DNA of 64,000 bases, taken from Pilatotrama ljubarskyi. Its lineage: Eukaryota > Basidiomycota > Agaricomycetes > Polyporales > Polyporaceae. Positions within the stretch are counted from its first letter, which is position 1. Every line of letters begins with the position of its first letter. Shown piece by piece: positions 1-11,467 of this stretch. Position numbers and translations under genes: made by a program. Location: the NCBI GenBank assembly GCA_022385805.1, contig MU277675.1:377018-441017 (forward strand), given 5' to 3'. The notes under the pieces are model-generated. The model was not told where the DNA came from and ran no database searches. It worked only from the letters and a program-made list of their open reading frames with translations.

Positions 1-141
1 AGTCGTCGCATGGGCGTCATGGGTTGTGGGAGTGCTGAGACGACATCTGGTCGCATGACGGATGCATAGTGACGTGGGGTTACGGACAGTCAGCGAAGTG
101 ACCGCGTTCGTCGCTGTTCAGCGAGGTCTGCAACATGCTGA

Positions 142-288
142 CTAGAAGAAGACGGGCGCGGATGAGGTGGCGGTCGCACGGATGACGCCCTGCGAGGTCG
201 GCCTGGAGGGAGGACTGGAGGTCGACGCGGTCGGCCGACCGTTCGTGAGCTGAGATGCAGGCATGGTGGCGGCAACGGAGTTCTGCAT
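142..288 (-). CDS. Tiny Ser/Thr/Pro-rich protein with APVFF C-terminus (copy 1)
   Basis: This is an intronless 48-residue reading frame from an ATG at 288 to a TAG at 142-144. A second in-frame Met lies at residue 9 in a GCCACCATG context. The product is rich in Ser, Thr and Pro, has no signal peptide or membrane segment, and ends in SSAPVFF. I call it real for two reasons. Its last 18 residues match the last 18 of the small ORF at 6170-6292 at 12 positions, including TSQ, IRA and the terminal APVFF. A TATA-like box also lies about 105 bp upstream on the same strand. I do not recognise the family and propose no function; a short disordered protein from a strongly expressed or inducible gene is the simplest inference. 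The annotation depends on the paralogue match. Confidence 0.55.
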   Translation of the reverse strand: MQNSVAATMPASQLTNGRPTASTSSPPSRPTSQGVIRATATSSAPVFF

Positions 289-392
289 CGTTGTCGAGTG
301 TGGTGTGGAAGAAAACGCGAGGTCTCGGTGATGTCAATGAAGTGTGTTGTCGAGAGTCTTTCGTTGTGGGCTGGCTGTTGCGCGGCCGCGGT

Positions 393-401
393 CTTATATA
401 G
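393..401 (-). promoter_or_regulatory. TATA-like box upstream of the copy 1 APVFF gene
   Basis: On the minus strand this reads CTATATAAG, about 105 bp before the ATG at 288. A transcript starting about 30 bp downstream would have a 5' leader of roughly 70-80 bases. Most genes in this window show no clear TATA box, so this one stands out. Confidence 0.4.
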
Positions 402-3033
402 TCCCTCCCCTTGGACAGGAGCTGTCAGCAAAGAGGTATCGACCTGAACCTTACTGGCCCAAAGAAGCAGGCGTTGTCGTATCCCGATTGCAGGGCGGCT
501 ACAGTCCGGGGAATCCACACCCGATTTCGACTCGGAGGTATAGACCATTGATAGTCTGTTGGACAGCCCGGGGGATATGAAAGAAGCTGCGCGACCCCTA
601 AGCGAGCAGTGCCTCCGAAGGCACAATGATCCCGGTATTAGTATTCCAGGCGCGATCATTCCAGTCAGACTACTTAGCGCGCGCGCACATCGACGGGCTG
701 TCTAGAGCTGTAGGCGAGGTGAGCGGTGCCGAGAGTAGACTAGTTTGCGCCGAGCGGATTGACAACGGTTACCCTTACGTTTGATACATTGTCATCCACG
801 GCTGAGCGTGCCCGCCACGGTGGGCGCGTGGACTGAAGCTGCCTGGTGGCGAGAGTTCATGCCAAGTGCGGGCGAGAGCGTCTCACGCCAGAGGGAGGAT
901 CTGCATACCCATACGAAGAAGTGACTGCGGCCAGTACGCAACCATATGAAGGCGTTACCGTGCAGTACTGAGAATCCCATGTACGCCGATTGTGCATAGT
1001 ATCGCGGCCTCGAAGGGCTGTCATGGAGGCTATCATGGACATCGAGAATCACTTGTGATTCCGGAAGGGTGGCGCACCTGAAGCCTGCGGAGGATGGTTG
1101 TTGTGCCCATCGCAGAGTGTTCTGCGCTTTCTTCGTAGAGAAAACAGTCGCTCTACTTAGCGATACCGTAAGTCATTGGTTTCCTATGACCTACTCATAT
1201 CTAGTCTCTCATAGAACAAGTCGCGTGATACTGATGGGAGGTTCATGGGGAACCGTCGGTTCGCTCGCTTCTTCGCAATTGCGGGCTGACCATGGAGAAA
1301 CCACGCGGCCGTCGCCTGCACACGGGTTCCAAGTGGCAGCAGGGGCTCAGCCCCCCTTGGAATAGGTTTTGGAGTGACTATGTTTAGGGTGCAGACGAGC
1401 ATAGGAGGTACCTCTCTGGGGTGCGCCGCCAAGTCGCCGCGACAGCACCCGTGCATTACGCAGCTCGTCCATTCCGAGCGATAGATGGAACGCACCTAGT
1501 TCAATACCACTTATGAGCAGTCCGGGTGCTGGGCTCCCGCGCTCAGGCAGGACGAGCAAGTCATACCCGGCCGACCGGCGGTTCGTGCCAGGAAAGAACC
1601 TCTTTGTAAGGCTCCATCCGAAGAAGCTATCCGGATACCGCAGGGAGCGCCTGCGATGCCCTTCGCAAGTTCCCTCGGCGCCTTCGGTGCCTCTACGCGT
1701 GCAGCGTCTTGTCCGCCGCTTCTTCGTGCCCGATTTAGTGACGAATCGGCGATAGGCACGCTGAAGCTCGCCGCTGCGGCCACCCTCCTGCTGCTGCGTG
1801 GCCTGGCACGACCTGGCAGGTAGCCCAAACGGTGATCGAGCGGTGAGGGTGGCGGAAGCGAAGGGTACCCATAACATGTTTCAGCGCGGAGAGCTGCGCG
1901 AAGCTTGAGGACGGCGCCTCGGAGCAGCGGTCGCGATCTCTGGATGGGTGTTCGAATGAGAGCCAGAACATGTCGCCTGGGTACAAAGTGAATACCTACA
2001 CGTGCACCTAATCAATTAGTGCTCGGCCCAACTTGAAGAGCGTGTCCCATCCGCTCTAAATGCTATATCTGCGCATCCGTTTGGGGGCATCTTTTCCCTG
2101 CAGGACCCTGCATGAGTGAGCGATTCGCAAGCATCCACGTACGAGTCACTCCACTCTTGAGCTTCCGGGTCGCTATATTGCTGGCGGCGCGAAATAGCAC
2201 AGTTCGTATTCAGAAGGCTTTGTCCTTCACCGACCTCGCCGGAACATGCAGGCCGGTACATGCACCTGCGACCATGACTCGCGCATGCGCATGGTTAGAC
2301 GTACGGAACGAGGTCAGTCGGCGACTCACTGATTCGAGGACTCGAGCAGTACTGGGATGCTTCCTTTGTCACATCCCACCTCGGCGTCGCGGCTCATCCG
2401 CCCGGAACGGCACCAGCCGGCGTCCCGGAGGAGTCGCAACGTATGACGCTGCCCGGGTTGCTCCTGACGTGGACGCTTCTCCCGCGAAGTCTCGGACGTT
2501 GTCTCTAACCCGGCTCCGCTCCACCTTGAGTGAAGACATGCTGACGTCTCACTATCCAGCAACAGCTGTGTGGTAGAATCAGCATCAGATGTGTGAATAG
2601 AACTTCCAGTGTCGTCACCTCACCCTGATAACGGGCGACATCCGCCGAGCAAATTTGACGGTACTTGAGGTGGGAGGTAAACGTCATCGCCTTTCAGTCA
2701 CATATTAGTAGCTCATCTGCCGCATTGACGTGGTACCGGGCTCTCTGCCGAGATATGGACGGAGAAGTGAACTAGAGTCGCTGTGCAGCGGAAAGGTCCG
2801 GCGTCGGTCTTTGTTACTGTCACTGTGGGAGGCGATGTGCTATCACATTTTTTACCAATTAGTCGCCGCTAATCGTGTGAACTGGCAGCCTGGCGCAACA
2901 TGCCACGATAAACCTGTATATTGCGGCCGACCGGGAATGAAGACGGACGATGTGATGGCATGGTCAATAACATCTCGGTGAATGCTATATGCCCGCACCG
3001 TTCCTGCAACTCTGCTGGGACGTGTACTCGACT
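402..3033. other. Gene-poor stretch, no supported gene
   Basis: Open frames here (for example 1347-1877 minus, 2112-2576 plus) have no recognisable motifs and no consistent splice structure, and their composition differs from the confirmed genes nearby. I found no transposon ends or RNA genes. It could hold decayed or lineage-specific sequence that cannot be told from noise by eye. Confidence 0.5.
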
Positions 3034-4597
3034 TCAAACAATTTCCGCCATGATCTTGCCGCTGTTCACCACTTGTTAGCATGGTACCCACAGCTCGCGC
3101 AAGTATACTAACCTGTTCTTGTTCGCTTCCATTTCGCGATGAGCCTCCTGAATTTCGGTCCAGGGGTAGACCTTCCGAGCCGATATTCAGACGGATGACC
3201 TCGCAGACTGCCGCGTTGCAGATCTTACCTTGTGAATGTAGGTACGAATCCGGCCATCTCCAGAGCTGCCCGTGATATGATCGAAAGCCTCGCGCTTGAA
3301 CCTGAGAAGGCACGTCAGCACCGGTGGCAATCGGAACAGAATTGTCTCACCTGGCAACAAGCTCAGCTTGGTAGTCTTCCGAACGAGCGCGCAACGTAGA
3401 CCCCTGTATACGGAGCCGCTTGTACAGGATCGGGAGCAGATTGAACTGGGACACTTCGGCACCTGCGCACGCCAGATACCCAACGTCAGTGAGAATGACG
3501 ATGAGATAACAATACTTGTTGCAGGTCCACTTGCCGCTGAGGACGGCGAGCAAAGTCAGCCTCCCATCATAAGCCAGAGAGTCGATATTCTTGTGCCAGT
3601 GGGATTGGCCGACGAAGTCGATAATCACATCGACGCCCTTGCCATTCGTCGTCTTCTTCACCTCTTCGGCAAAGTCCTGCGTCTTGTAGTTGACGGCATG
3701 TGTGGCTCCGCTTCGAAGAGACAGAAGCATATCGAGCTTCTCCTTAGTGGAAGCGGTCGCTGTCACCGTGTTGCTGGGGCATGTCAGCACGCGATCATAT
3801 CGGGCGAATCAAGGCGAGCACTTACGCTCCGTACAGACGTGCCAATTGGATGGCGGCGAGCCCGACGCCAGAAGCTCCCGCATGCACAAGCACGTTGTCG
3901 CCTTGCTTGACTTCGGCGAGGACCACCAGCGCCTGGAACGCTGCGGCGAAAGTCAGTACGTCTCGAAACCCTTCACGAACGTGCCTTTGGCCATGCCAAG
4001 TGGGATTAATCCGATTCGATGTCAATAATGACGGATCTGCCGAATATGACATCCTCGAAGAAGATGCAAGTGAGAGCGAGAATCTTCGACGTCACTAACC
4101 TGTAAGAAACACCTCTGGTATGCTGGCAGCTTCTGCCCAAGACAGATGCGCGGGTTTCTTGATCAGGTTCCTGTGAGGTGCGACAATGTACTCCGCGTAT
4201 GCGCCCTTTGTAACGAGTGAGATGGAGAATGTGACACGGAGTTGTGGAGTCCTACGCCCGATGCGAGGCCGAGCACCTCGTCACCCTCTTTCCACTCGCT
4301 GACGCCCTCGCCAACTTGTGCGACATGTCCGGAGAACTCGACGCCCAAGATATCCGGAGCGCCTGGCGGCATGGGGTACCTCCCCTCGCGTTGCAGGATA
4401 TCCATCCGATTGAGGCCAAATGCTTTGACCTGAACCAAAGTGGTCAGCGTCGGATATATCAAGCGTGACTGGACGTTGTGCTTCACCTTTACGAGCACTT
4501 TGCCAGGACCTGGGGACGGTTTCTCGGCGTCACCGAGGTAGAGGTTCTCGACTGGACCCTTTCCATCCTTCACCAGTATGGCCCGCATCTTGCCCAT
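3034..4597 (-). CDS. NADPH:quinone oxidoreductase, PIG3/zeta-crystallin type (MDR family)
   Basis: This is a zinc-free medium-chain reductase of the TP53I3/PIG3 quinone-oxidoreductase group, expected to reduce quinones with NADPH in the cytosol. The ATG is at 4597 (MGKMRAILV). In order the exons show the GroES-like N-terminus ([24 protein letters not shown]), the cofactor-binding fold with [18 protein letters not shown] near 3830-3930, then [17 protein letters not shown] and [12 protein letters not shown]. The C-terminus [18 protein letters not shown] is followed by [10 protein letters not shown] and a TGA at 3034-3036. The final intron, about 3067-3107, splits the Ser codon of NSGK. At least seven short introns are needed. 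The absence of a catalytic zinc cysteine pattern and the strong PIG3-like tail argue against alcohol dehydrogenase. Its physiological substrate cannot be read from sequence. Confidence 0.9.
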
Positions 4598-5937
4598 GGT
4601 GATGGTTGCAGTATGAGAAGCAAGAGGTCGCGGTCTCCATGGTTAGTTCAGGATGAGAGCCGGCGTGGGCGCGAGCATGGACCGGTGTTAATCGATGACG
4701 ACACTCTGCCCGCGGATAGCGATCAGCCGAACCAAAGGTGCTCAGCGCCAAGGCTTGGTTCAGTTCGATGCTGTACTATGCATGCATATTCACATGGCCC
4801 TGTTTACCCTCCGGCGCGGTGTCCTTCCCGGCCGACCATATCGACCCAGATTGGGCGACCAATGCGCCAGGCTTACGTCCTTCTAGTGCCAAAAGTACTG
4901 CGACCGACTGATGAGAACAAGGCATCTCAACACCACAGTCCTGATGGAAACGATGCCGCTGAAACACCCGCGCTGCATCGCTCAAGACAATTCCGATCTC
5001 GTAGAGTCGGCAAGCGGTGAAACTCGTGGGTTCCCCCCTCCAAGGCTCACTCTCCAGTCAAAGGTGGCCGACACATTCACTCGCACGATGTCGGCAACAG
5101 CGCGCGGCAAATGGTCATCATTGTGTCAAACGCACCAATTATCAGGACGGCCACTTGCCTCGTGAGTGGCCGCGGGCGTTAGCTCTCTGGAGCATTGCTG
5201 ACCTATCTGATGCTTGCGGCTGTCTTGCCTGCTGCCCACAAACAGTCCTATGCTTCTCTAAATCTTCTGAAACCCTCAGTTGGCAATATCCTACGACCGT
5301 CGAGCATCACGCAAATCTGCCGGCCACTATTCCTGTTGTGGTCACCATGATTTGCATTCTCCCCAGCCCTTCCGGCGTAGCGTCTGTAGGAGTGAAGAGG
5401 TCCCAATCAGCACGTCGATGGGCATCGGGAACAGCTTCCTTGTAGCGCTCATGGCGTTATCCCCAGACGTGTCCGTTGCATATGCCGGGCACCCGTTCAT
5501 GAAGATCTACTTAATGCGCGCGGCACAGCGTACCACGCCACACCGGGTTGGAATGAAAATCCGATCGGACGGTCAGGCCCAGTACAGCTACACGATGCAC
5601 ATTCCCCGCAGTGAACGCCCAGTATCGCCGCCGCACACGGTCGCTCCCCAAGCCTCAATTGTCCTTGTAGATTGGCGCTCATGATTCTCGCTCGGGTTTC
5701 GCCCCTGGGTTCTTGCGCGGCGTTTGCGCCGTCGAAGCACAGGGGAGAGGCATCGCCTCTTTCAGTGCAGCTGAGTACAGCCCATTCGACTCCGTGGCTT
5801 CTCATTCTCCGCGCCGGCCGCTGTGCGCGGTTCTCTGCATCAGCGGGCGCCAGAGGGTGCCTTCTCTTGACGTTGATTGCCCAGGAACCTGTGCATGACT
5901 GTTCCCGGCGGTGAGATGCGCTCTGAGCGACTCTCGG
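4598..5937. other. Intergenic, nothing recognised
   Basis: This lies between the start of the quinone oxidoreductase (minus) and the promoter of the small plus-strand gene at 6170. Short overlapping frames are present in all phases but none has family motifs or plausible exon structure. Confidence 0.5.
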
Positions 5938-5944
5938 TATAAAG
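5938..5944 (+). promoter_or_regulatory. TATA box upstream of the copy 2 APVFF gene
   Basis: The sequence TATAAAG lies 226 bp before the ATG at 6170. The DNA between them (about 6005-6165) is rich in CT-dinucleotide runs, as in the 5' leaders of strongly expressed fungal genes. Confidence 0.45.
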
Positions 5945-6169
5945 CTGACCGAGGTTTGCGACGTCCTGACAACCCAGCCGCAGCGACATTCCCACTCGCT
6001 CAGTGGAGCGTACCTCTCCTCCCTCCCTTCGAGCTATCACCCTTGAAGTCGAGTCGAGCACTCTAGTACCTCCTCCCTCTACTCCGGAGCGTACCACACC
6101 ACCTTCCCTAATTCGGAGGCAATCCCGCTCCATCAATCGACCTAATACTGCCATAATCACTTTACCACC

Positions 6170-6292
6170 ATGTCGACCTTCGCATCCACACCCGTCTCGT
6201 TCTCCTCCCCCACTCCCAAGCCGAAGCCGTCGTCCACTTCGCAGAACGCCATTCGCGCCAACGCGGGAGCTGTCGCACCCGTCTTCTTCTGA
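6170..6292 (+). CDS. Tiny Ser/Thr/Pro-rich protein with APVFF C-terminus (copy 2)
   Basis: This is an intronless 40-residue frame from an ATG at 6170 in a strong ACCACCATG context to a TGA at 6290-6292. The product is Ser/Thr/Pro/Lys-rich and ends in AVAPVFF. The C-terminal 18 residues align without gaps to those of the gene at 142-288 (12 identities). The N-terminal halves share composition but not sequence. No signal peptide, transmembrane segment or cysteine is present, so it is unlikely to be a hydrophobin, a prenylated pheromone or a classical effector. Further blocks stay open in the same frame downstream (after 6352 and 6536 if candidate introns are removed), which would give a longer spliced isoform ending at 6652. 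The matching stop position in copy 1 makes the short form the better model. Function unknown. Confidence 0.55.
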   Translation: MSTFASTPVSFSSPTPKPKPSSTSQNAIRANAGAVAPVFF

Positions 6293-7002
6293 ACGCCCAC
6301 TCCGGATGGTCATGCGACAAAACGCGATCGCGTTCCTGGGCTCGCGCTTCAGCGGCCCGTCGAGGTCGGGGCCGTCGTCCCCTCACCCGCACGGTCTGCC
6401 ACCCCGTCCTCATCACCATACGCCGGCCGATCAGTACCCTAGCCCCGTCGTCAGCGACCACTTCGCTGTTAATGCGTTCCCGGAGCTGCCGCCCATCCCC
6501 ATCCGTCGATGTCTGTCGACTCCCGTGCCCGTCAGGCTGTGTCGCGTCGCGGGACCTTTAACATGACCGGGGCGATGGCAGCGAATCAACAAGGACCCCC
6601 GTCATATCCATCTCTGCCTTACTGTACTATCTCAGGAGTCAGCTATCGCTGAGTTACTGCTGTATTTATGACGCTCCCGAGGAGCTTCAGCGTAGCACAC
6701 TTACTGTAATACAACGACACGGTCCCGTACTGTACTTCCCACATCGACTGCACCTGTATTAGAGCAGCACGCATCCTGTATTCTCATACTTAATCGTAGC
6801 CTTCCGCAGTTGGTATACATTCACAATGTCCTCTCATTCACCGATCGTAATCTCAGACTGTGATCAACATACGGCGCCTTCAGCGAGACTCGATGAGCGT
6901 TCCGACAAACTACTACTCACTGTTACGTTCATGCATATGTCGTCGTACTGGCAAGCCGGCCGAACCTGACCAGCCAGGCCATTTGGCACAACAGCCCGAG
7001 AG
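6293..7002. other. 3' flank of the copy 2 APVFF gene, nothing else supported
   Basis: This contains the 3' region of the small plus-strand gene and the 3' flank of the convergent F-box gene. The frame 6003-6566 is open but overlaps the small gene in another phase, so I treat it as a shadow. Confidence 0.4.
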
Positions 7003-8865
7003 CTAGTGGAAGCGAGGCCATTGTGGCCAGTGGAACCTCGCCCGTCCAGAGTGCGTCCGCCAACCACCTTCGGGCAGCCCATCTCTCACGTCTTCGTACC
7101 CGGAGCTATCGTAGAACTCGAGGTCGAGGTGGTCCACGAGCTTCCCGAAAGCGTAAGCGTCCTGTTCCAGGTGTGCAGCGCAAGCGATGCCGAGGCGAGC
7201 GATAGGATAGCCCTCCCTCCTGCGATAATCGACGATCTCGCGCGCGTCCTTGAGCTCTTCTACGCCGCACTCGATGAAGTAGAGCGTCCGGAGACCGGTG
7301 CAGATCCCGGTACCATCCGGAGAGCGTTGGGCAAGGATTGGTACGCGGGCCGCGTTGCTATGACGGGCTTTCCGCATGCTGTGGCGGTCGAAGATATGAT
7401 TGAGTGTGGTGAGGGAGGGAAGGCTGTTGAGGAAGGTGTAGTCGACCAAGTCTCGGCGAGCGGAGATGGTTAACTCTTTGACGTTGGCATAAAGGGGGCT
7501 GCTGCGGAAGACCTCGGGTATGGCTCTCAAGAAGGCGAAGCGAAAGGAGTGGTCGTAATCGTAGCGTAGACCCACTTGGAGGCCCGAGTCTACGGAGGCA
7601 TTGCAGAGGGTAATGTAGAGGGAGCCCTCGTACTCCGGGGCGAGCAGCACCCGACCCATCGCCAACGACAATCTCGTCAACTGGCGAGTATCCAAGTGTC
7701 TCTCGAGCGCTGCTACGCATCTTGAGACTTCTCTGACATCGAGCTCCTCGAGGCGGATGAGACATGTGGGGCACAAGATCAAGAGAGATAACAGAGGACT
7801 CGGGTCCGCGCCGAGATGCAGGACCAACTTCCGGAGGTGCGCCAATGTCACAGAGCGATCTCCCGACGCTCCTACGCCTGGAGGATCCAGCATTCGCGCA
7901 CGGATGTAGACGTGCTCCAACATCGGGGCGCCTCTTAGGACGGTCAGTAGATCGGCGCTCGATACAGTGATACTGTCCGTTAGAAGATATAGCTCCCTGA
8001 GATTTGGATAGTGATCGGTGGGAAGGAAAGGCGAATCAGCCAGAGATAGGATGCGCAAGCGGGGAGCGGAGCCGGAGAAGATTTGGACGAGCGAGGATTT
8101 CATGTCCGGCCACGCGTAGCCGTGCAGAAAGAACTCTTCGAGGCAGTGAGCAGCTCGGGGCAAGCACGAGAGAATCTCTTCTATGTGCGGTATCGTCATG
8201 TACGTATCTGGGGACCCTCGGATGTGGAGTGCGCGAAGACGGTCGGCTTGCCCCTTGAGCAAGTAGGGGACAATTTCGCCCCCGAAGTTGCTGTAGAAGT
8301 TGAGAGGAGCTGACCGATTGCGTGCGAAGTGTGTGCAGAAGGGGTACATTTGCATGTAGAAGAGGGCCAGGTCCGCCCAGAGAGTAGCACTGGACAATGC
8401 AATTTCGCGCCACAATCGACAAACGGGCATGACCAATGTCTCCAGGACCTGAGGGGCATAGAACACGCCGGGTGCATGAGCGGGGTACGCGGAGACGAAG
8501 GGCCGGATGGAACAAAGGCCGAAGATGGTGGAAAGGATCTCTGGAGGCAACCTGTTGACTGGTGCGAGTGTATTCCGAGATGACCGCACGGCGCATGATG
8601 TATCGATGAGCAGCTTGCTGAACGATCCTAACTGTAGGTGTACTATTTGCTTTAATTCGTTGCTCTCCAAGGAGCTGAGCCCTCAGAAGAACGTACCCTG
8701 TCTACGTCTCTGCAGAGTGGAGGAGGTCAGTCCATTTCAAGGTTGCATTTTGCAGTATAGCTACTCCTACCCAGGTATTTGCCCAGCCGAGAGTTTCGAC
8801 GTCAGAGTTTGGAGACAGTCTGTAATCTGAGCGATGTCGTGTTCGATGGAGGATTGTGAAGCCAT
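7003..8865 (-). CDS. F-box domain protein
   Basis: This is an F-box protein of the type greatly expanded in agaricomycetes, predicted as the substrate-recognition subunit of an SCF ubiquitin ligase. The main exon (about 7003-8660) encodes an F-box with VNRLPPEILSTIFGLCS and, about 40 residues later, VCRLWREIALSSATLWADL. Roughly 430 residues of Leu-rich sequence follow (for example LRILSLADSPFLP, NLRELYLLTDS, LTRLSLAMG), consistent with degenerate LRRs. The main exon has no ATG before the F-box. I therefore join it to an upstream exon starting with the ATG at 8865 (MASQSSIEHDIAQITDCLQ), through an intron of about 100 bp. The upstream residues resemble the short helical segment that often precedes the F-box in these families. 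The target is unknown, and the first junction is the weak point. Confidence 0.8.
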
Positions 8866-9146
8866 TTCTGATGTCGCTTGGGCCAAAGAAGTAGACAGAG
8901 AGTGGATGTATAATGTCGACAGCACGGGCGCACTATCAGTATGGTGGCCGTCCGAATTTATGTAAATCTGAGTGAGCGGGGAGGTCAAGCTCCTGCAGCT
9001 CGAAGTGGCTCAAGTCGAAAGGCACACACCCTCCGAGAATATCGGAGTCAGTGTTTAGCCACGTGACCGGGCCAGAAATTTAGAGATCCAAGTCGCTGCC
9101 ACAAACGCCGCCGCCTGCTCTCAACGACCCTTGCTGTTCCTTCGAC

Positions 9147-11467
9147 ATGTCTGACGGCGCTCTCATCGACGACCACGTATCTGTGCAGCAGTGCAAGCGG
9201 GCTGTAGATGCTCTGCTCAGCCATGCGACCAAATTCGAGGAGAAGAAGTCGGAGAACCAGCTCTTGCCTGGCAAGGAGCAGAACGTCTGGCTGGTCGTGA
9301 ACACGAAGCTTATGCACCCGGAGAAGAAGATTAAACCTGCTCGCATGTGCGTACTGTACCGCTGTGATAGCTCGGCGTAACTGAAAACTTTACACAGACC
9401 TATAAAATACCCCATAGTCGACCCGCGGACGTCGCCCGTGTGCCTCATCACGAAGGACCCGCAGAGGGAGTACAAGGACCTCATTGCTGAGCGTGGTATC
9501 AAGTTCATTTCCCGAGTGGTCGATATCAAGCATTTGAAGGGCAAGTGGAAGCCATTCGAGGCGCGGCGCATGCTTCTCAAGGAGAACGGGCTGTTCCTTG
9601 CGGACGAACGTGTTGTACCCCTCCTTCCGGCGCTGCTTGGGAAGAAGTTCTTTGAGGCCAAAAAGTAGGTGTCCATACGTCTTTGATGAATCAGTCTGAC
9701 AGCGCCTCTGTAGGCAACCTATCCCTGTGTGCCTCACACGCAAGGACCTCAAGGGCGAGCTCGAGCGCGCCATCTCCTCCACATACTTCCACCAGAACCA
9801 GGGTACATGCACGTGCGTCTAGCTGTCTCCTCATCATCGAACGCGATTGACTGACTCCTTTCAGGTCTGTGAAGATCGGCACCGTCTCGCAGAAACCCGC
9901 GCAGGTTTTGGCGAACTTGCAGACTGCGTTGCCTGAGGTCGTGAAGCACATCAAGGGCGGCTGGGACAACGTCCAGAGTTTCTTCATCAAGACAAACTCG
10001 TCCGCCGCGCTTCCCATATGGCAATGCGACCTCAGCGCGGAGGCTGGCGGCCGGTGGGAGGGCCTCGTCGCGGGCGCAAGCGAGGACGAGGACGAGGAGA
10101 TGGGCGATGCCGAGGAGGAGAGCGCGTCTGAGGGCGAGGGCGAGATGGACGTCGACAAGCCCGCAGCGAACGCGAAGGCCAAGGGTAAGAAGCGCGCCGC
10201 CGAGGAGGCCGAGACGGAGAAGGAGCAGCCGAAGAAAAAGGCGAAGGCAGCAACGCCGTCGTCCGCTCCCGCAAAGGCAACGCCAAAAGCTGTTGCCGCT
10301 GAGCCCAAACCCGCTGCTGCTGCTGGAAGCGCGCCCGCGTCCGAGCCTGCGAAGAAGAAGCGGCGCAAGTCGAACGCGGACCCTGCGAGCGTGGCTGCAC
10401 CCGCGCCAAAGGCTGCAGAGCCAACCCAAGAGAAGAATGAAAAGGCGGAGAGCGCGGGTCCCTCGTCCGACGGAGTAGCCGAGAAGGAGAAGAAGCGCAA
10501 ACGCAGAAAGTCGCAAGCCGGCGCTGAGCCCGCCCCTGCTGCCGCCGCCACCCCGACCAGTCCCTCATCAGCGACGAACTCGGCTGTTCAACCCGCGTCG
10601 GCTGCACCAAAACCCACCGACGCCGCCTCTACACCCGCAGAGGGCGCCCCGGCCCAGCCCGCCAAGAAGGAGAAGCGCAAGAAGGCGCGTGCGTCCGCCG
10701 CGGCCGCGGCGGTTGCAGCGCAGTCCTCCGACGCCACCGCCCCGGCGCCGACGCCCGCGAAGCCGTCCGAATTCGAACCCCAGACAGATGTGCAGGCTTC
10801 TCCTGCTGATGCCGGCGCGGCTGCCCCCGCGACGCCATCTGTGCCTAAGAAGAAGCGGCGCGCGTCTGCGGTCGACTTCTTCGAGGACCGGGACGCCGCT
10901 GCCACCACCGCCGCGACTCCTGCGCAGGCGACGCGGCCCGCGATCCCGCCCAACACGCCTGCTGACGTGCTCGTCGGGGAGACCCCTGCGAGCGGGAAGG
11001 GCAAGAAGCGCTCGAAGAAGAACGCTGCGGGCGAGACTCCTGTGACGAACGCCATCGCGAAGCTCGCGGTGCAACCCGAGCCTGCAACGCCTGCTGCGGC
11101 TGTTGGGGAGAAGGCTGAGGCTGCGACCCCTGGAGAGGTGGAGACGCCCAGCGGCAAGAAGCAGCGCAAGCGCAAGAACAAGGAGCCCGCGGTCGAGGGT
11201 ACGCCTGTTTCTGCCCCCGCGAAGGAGAAGGAGCCCGCTACTCCGGCTAGCGCTGCGGAGGACACGCCTGCCAAGAAGCTCAAGCGCAAGCACAAGGCTG
11301 CTCTGGAGGCCGCCGCTGCAGCTGCTCCCGCGCCGTCCTTGAGCGTGCAGGAGATGAAGCAGAAGAAGAGCGTGTCGGGCCTGGAGAAGAAGAAAGAGAA
11401 GGTGGTCGGGGCGAAGCCTGCCGCGAAGAGCGCGAAGGACGCGGTGGTGGGCAAGAAAAAGCTGTGA
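9147..11467 (+). CDS. Ribosomal L1-domain nucleolar protein (Cic1/Utp30/RSL1D1-like), ribosome biogenesis
   Basis: Four exons (9147-9346, 9398-9664, 9714-9812, 9865-11467) give about 722 residues. Residues 1-250 form a ribosomal L1 fold: an N-terminal helix with QCKRAVDALLSHA, then KYPIVDPRTSPVCLITKD, FLADERVVPLLPALLGKKFF, PIPVCLTRKDL, SVKIGT and VVKHIKGGWDNVQSFFIKT. Homologues (yeast Cic1 and Utp30, human RSL1D1) act in pre-ribosome assembly in the nucleolus. After an acidic patch (EDEDEEMGDAEEE), about 430 residues are low-complexity Ala/Pro/Lys. They carry spaced basic clusters such as KKKRRKS, KRKRRKS, KKEKRKKAR, KKKRRAS, KKRSKK and KKQRKRK, which may act as nuclear or nucleolar signals and RNA contacts. 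The tail is much longer than in the yeast proteins. Assignment to Cic1 versus Utp30 is not settled. Confidence 0.9.

Noticed and set aside
1347..1877. 176-codon minus-strand frame in the gene-poor region
   Set aside because: No motif, no homologue I can name, and Arg-rich composition typical of random GC-rich frames.
7003..8670. Start of the F-box protein at 8670
   Set aside because: The codon there is TTG, not ATG; a start in an upstream exon (8865) is more likely.
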